Origin: Phycicoccus sp. Root101 | GTDB lineage: Bacteria; Actinomycetota; Actinomycetes; Actinomycetales; Dermatophilaceae | NCBI RefSeq assembly: GCF_001426245.1 | Contig: NZ_LMCM01000001.1 | Coordinates: forward strand, 498,625 to 562,624 | Direction: 5' to 3' | DNA: 64,000 bases | Shown: positions 63,193 to 64,000 of the stretch, piece after piece | Numbering within the stretch: the stretch's first letter is position 1 | How the letters are laid out: each line of letters opens with the position of its first letter | Translations under genes and position numbers: made by a program | Notes under the pieces: model-generated | The model's input: the letters and a program-made list of their open reading frames with translations, nothing else | Told to the model about the DNA's origin: nothing | Databases searched by the model: none

Positions 63193-63558
63193 TCAGGCGG
63201 TGACAGCCGCCACAGTCGCGCCGTCCGGGAGCTCGCGGAGCACCAGCGACCGGTCGAGGCGTGATGCACGCAACAGGCGGCCGGTGCGCTCGCTCATGTC
63301 GACCACGGCGAGGCGGCGCCCGGCCCGGCGGGCCCGGTTGTACGCCTCGACGAGGACCCCGAGACCGGTGGCGTCACCGATCTCCGCGCCCGCGAGGCGG
63401 ATGTGGACGTCGCCGAAGCCGGTGTCGATGATCTCGTGGAGCAGCAGCCGGACGTCGGGGACCGTGTGCACGTCGATGCGACCCGTGATCGCGACCTCCT
63501 GGCCCGTGTGCACCGGGCGGACTGCGACGGGGAGGACCCCGATGGTGCTGACCGACAT
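63193..63558 (-). CDS. STAS-domain protein (anti-sigma antagonist-like)
   Basis: 121 aa. A single STAS domain (about residues 18-110) with the ITGRIDVHTVPDVR start and DATGLGVLVEAYNRAR core. In SpoIIAA/RsbV proteins this loop carries the phosphorylated Ser (D-S-S/T-G-L); here the residue after Asp is Ala and a Thr follows, so the classical partner-switch phosphorylation may be lost or moved to Thr. The ATG at 63558 has AAGGGGG 6-12 nt upstream. No kinase or phosphatase partner is in the window. Confidence 0.82.
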   Translation of the reverse strand: MSVSTIGVLPVAVRPVHTGQEVAITGRIDVHTVPDVRLLLHEIIDTGFGDVHIRLAGAEIGDATGLGVLVEAYNRARRAGRRLAVVDMSERTGRLLRASRLDRSLVLRELPDGATVAAVTA

Positions 63559-63629
63559 GCGAACCCCCTTGTCCGTGGACACATTCACTCACACAGACGC
63601 AAGTGAAGGGGACTTTGGTTGTCGCAGGT

Positions 63630-63660
63630 CAGGTCTCTTTTGGGTAACTGTTGAGACCTG
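63630..63660 (-). terminator. Hairpin after murA
   Basis: CAGGTCTC (63630-63637) and GAGACCTG (63653-63660), perfect 8-bp arms with a 15-nt AT-rich loop, 25 bp past the murA stop. Possibly the murA terminator; it also overlaps the likely promoter zone of the STAS gene. Confidence 0.5.
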
Positions 63661-63684
63661 CGTCACACCCCAAGGGGCCGACGG

Positions 63685-64000
63685 TCACAGGAACGGGTCG
63701 TCGTCCGGCTCCCGGGTGACGTCCGCGCCGAGGCCCTGCATGCTCTCGGCGAAGCCGGCGTACCCGCGGTCGATGTGCTGGGCCCCGCTGACGGTCGTGA
63801 CGCCGTCGGCGACCAGCCCGGCGATCACGAGCGCAGCGCCGGCGCGGATGTCGCTGGCCTCGACCGGCGCCCCGGAGAGCCGTTCGACACCGTGGACCAT
63901 GACGTGGTGGCCGTCGATCCGGGTCTCGGCGCCGAGGCGGTTGAGCTCCTGCACCGTCCGGAACCGGGCCTCGAAGAGGTTCTCGGTGATCATCGCCGAC
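63685..64000 (-). CDS. murA: UDP-N-acetylglucosamine 1-carboxyvinyltransferase, C-terminal part
   Basis: Last 105 residues of MurA; the rest lies past the window edge. The conserved [13 protein letters not shown] run at the edge, [27 protein letters not shown] and [16 protein letters not shown] are the C-terminal half of the EPSP-synthase-like fold. The enzyme adds enolpyruvate to UDP-GlcNAc, the first committed step of peptidoglycan synthesis in the cytoplasm. Confidence 0.93.
   Translation of the reverse strand, partial: SAMITENLFEARFRTVQELNRLGAETRIDGHHVMVHGVERLSGAPVEASDIRAGAALVIAGLVADGVTTVSGAQHIDRGYAGFAESMQGLGADVTREPDDDPFL

Overview
High-GC (about 70%) chromosomal DNA of an actinomycete. 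The GatCAB amidotransferase, NucS mismatch endonuclease, the serA/ilv/leuB group, crotonyl-CoA carboxylase/reductase with MeaA-type mutase, many GTG starts and many leaderless promoters all fit. Gene content looks like Micrococcales (Intrasporangiaceae-like), but that placement is an impression, not an alignment. I see no rRNA, tRNA, CRISPR array, insertion sequence or phage gene; the window reads as ordinary chromosome.

Layout. 1-3.4 kb: signalling locus with a LuxR-type response regulator, a receiver-only protein and a cytoplasmic PAS histidine kinase, decorated with three copies of a TGCACTAG motif. 3.4-5.2 kb: citramalate synthase behind an attenuator with a Val-Ile-Ile leader peptide. 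5.2-15.3 kb: a tightly coupled eight-gene operon (APC permease, choline/ethanolamine-kinase-like enzyme, dimethylglycine-dehydrogenase-like flavoprotein, GntR regulator, gamma-glutamyl ligase of the glutamine synthetase fold, aldehyde dehydrogenase, SDR, gamma-glutamyl hydrolase) that looks like gamma-glutamylated amine or ethanolamine catabolism. 15.5-27.6 kb: an M50 membrane protease, ilvE, leuB, an acetyltransferase, serA, ilvC, ilvN, ilvB, ilvD and a SixA-like phosphatase. This is a branched-chain amino acid and serine block; ilvB has an Ile-Leu-Val-Leu leader peptide, and a third leader-like peptide (Phe-Val-Ile-Leu) lies upstream of leuB. 27.6-31.1 kb: a YhgE/Pip membrane protein, an ABC-ATPase-like partner with all catalytic motifs degraded, and a divergent TetR regulator with an obvious operator. 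31.1-36.8 kb: a cysteine-synthase-fold enzyme, a MoaD/ThiS protein coupled to a BNR-repeat protein, a GH16-like protein, a D-2-hydroxyacid dehydrogenase and a sorbosone/PQQ-dehydrogenase-like lipoprotein. 36.8-40.3 kb: gatB, gatA, gatC. 40.4-48 kb: epimerase, Ccr, an AI-2E family transporter, a small CxxC protein, an ECF-type sigma factor with a membrane partner, and a tandem-duplicated 3-hydroxyacyl-CoA dehydrogenase. 48-51.5 kb: a hypothetical protein, nucS, a histidine phosphatase, and merR with its target aldo/keto reductase. 51.5-60.5 kb: a complete-looking amino-sugar (GalNAc-type) catabolic locus with ABC transporter, DeoR regulator, ROK kinase, deacetylase, SIS deaminase/isomerase, PfkB kinase and class II aldolase. 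60.5-64 kb: an acetyltransferase, an ethylmalonyl-CoA mutase-like gene, a STAS protein and the 3' end of murA.

How the genes work together. cimA, ilvB/N/C/D, leuB and ilvE cover much of isoleucine, valine and leucine synthesis, and three translation-sensing leaders suggest coordinated attenuation. Ccr, the epimerase, the MeaA-like mutase and the 3-hydroxyacyl-CoA dehydrogenase together imply an ethylmalonyl-CoA pathway. The 51.5-60.5 kb locus can be read as uptake, phosphorylation, deacetylation, deamination/isomerisation, second phosphorylation and aldol cleavage of an N-acetyl-hexosamine.
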